Source: Lentisphaerota bacterium (GTDB taxonomy: Bacteria > Verrucomicrobiota > Kiritimatiellia > JAAZAB01). Taken from it: a stretch of 6,061 nt of DNA. The notes under the pieces were generated by a model that saw nothing but the letters and a program-made list of their open reading frames with translations, had not been told where the DNA came from and made no database searches. Of the stretch, positions 6,061 to 6,061 are shown piece after piece. The position numbers were made by a program, and so were the translations under genes. Position 1 is the stretch's first letter. Each line of letters begins with the position of its first letter. The stretch spans positions 1 through 6,061 of the forward strand of contig JAIVGW010000023.1 of NCBI GenBank assembly GCA_020201415.1. The letters are read 5' to 3'.

Positions 6061-6061
6061 G

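Overview
The window holds part of a carbohydrate-degradation locus. Three genes lie on the + strand: the 3' end of a probable right-handed beta-helix protein (2-742), a complete GH36-like alpha-galactosidase relative (842-2749), and a complete secreted DUF4838-type protein with a GH67-like N-terminus and a CBM9-like C-terminus (2967-5498). Facing them on the - strand is what looks like a decayed serine beta-lactamase/CubicO-type hydrolase gene (5569 to the right edge). No RNA gene, CRISPR array, transposase or phage gene was seen. The gene content (DUF4838 plus GH36 plus beta-helix proteins, GC-rich DNA, AGGAG-type ribosome sites) suggests an uncultured PVC-group bacterium such as Kiritimatiellota, Lentisphaerota or Verrucomicrobiota. 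That is an inference from family distribution, and nothing in the window proves the taxonomy.

Layout. 2-742 is coding and open at the left edge. 743-841 is a short spacer with two adjacent hairpins and the ribosome binding site of the GH36-like gene. 2750-2966 is a non-coding gap filled by four copies of one REP-like hairpin element. The copies lie in the order minus, plus, plus, minus, each with a GGAG tetranucleotide directly 5' of an 8-bp stem and a GTGA loop. Two sequence subtypes differ by two compensated base pairs. The last copy supplies the Shine-Dalgarno-like GGGGAG of the DUF4838 gene. 5499-5568 is a short spacer between convergent genes without a clear terminator. 5569-6061 is the degenerate - strand gene.

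How the parts may work together. The DUF4838 protein has a signal peptide and a probable carbohydrate-binding domain, so it most likely acts outside the cytoplasm on a polysaccharide. The GH36-like enzyme has no signal peptide and would remove terminal alpha-linked sugars from imported oligosaccharides. The beta-helix protein could be a polysaccharide lyase or hydrolase, but its family cannot be fixed from the fragment. The genes are co-directional, but gaps of 99 and 217 bases mean co-transcription is not assured.

The most notable signals are the REP-like cluster with compensatory stem changes, the placement of a ribosome binding site inside one copy, the sharp base-composition change inside the DUF4838 gene, and the fused, frame-broken remnant of the serine hydrolase.
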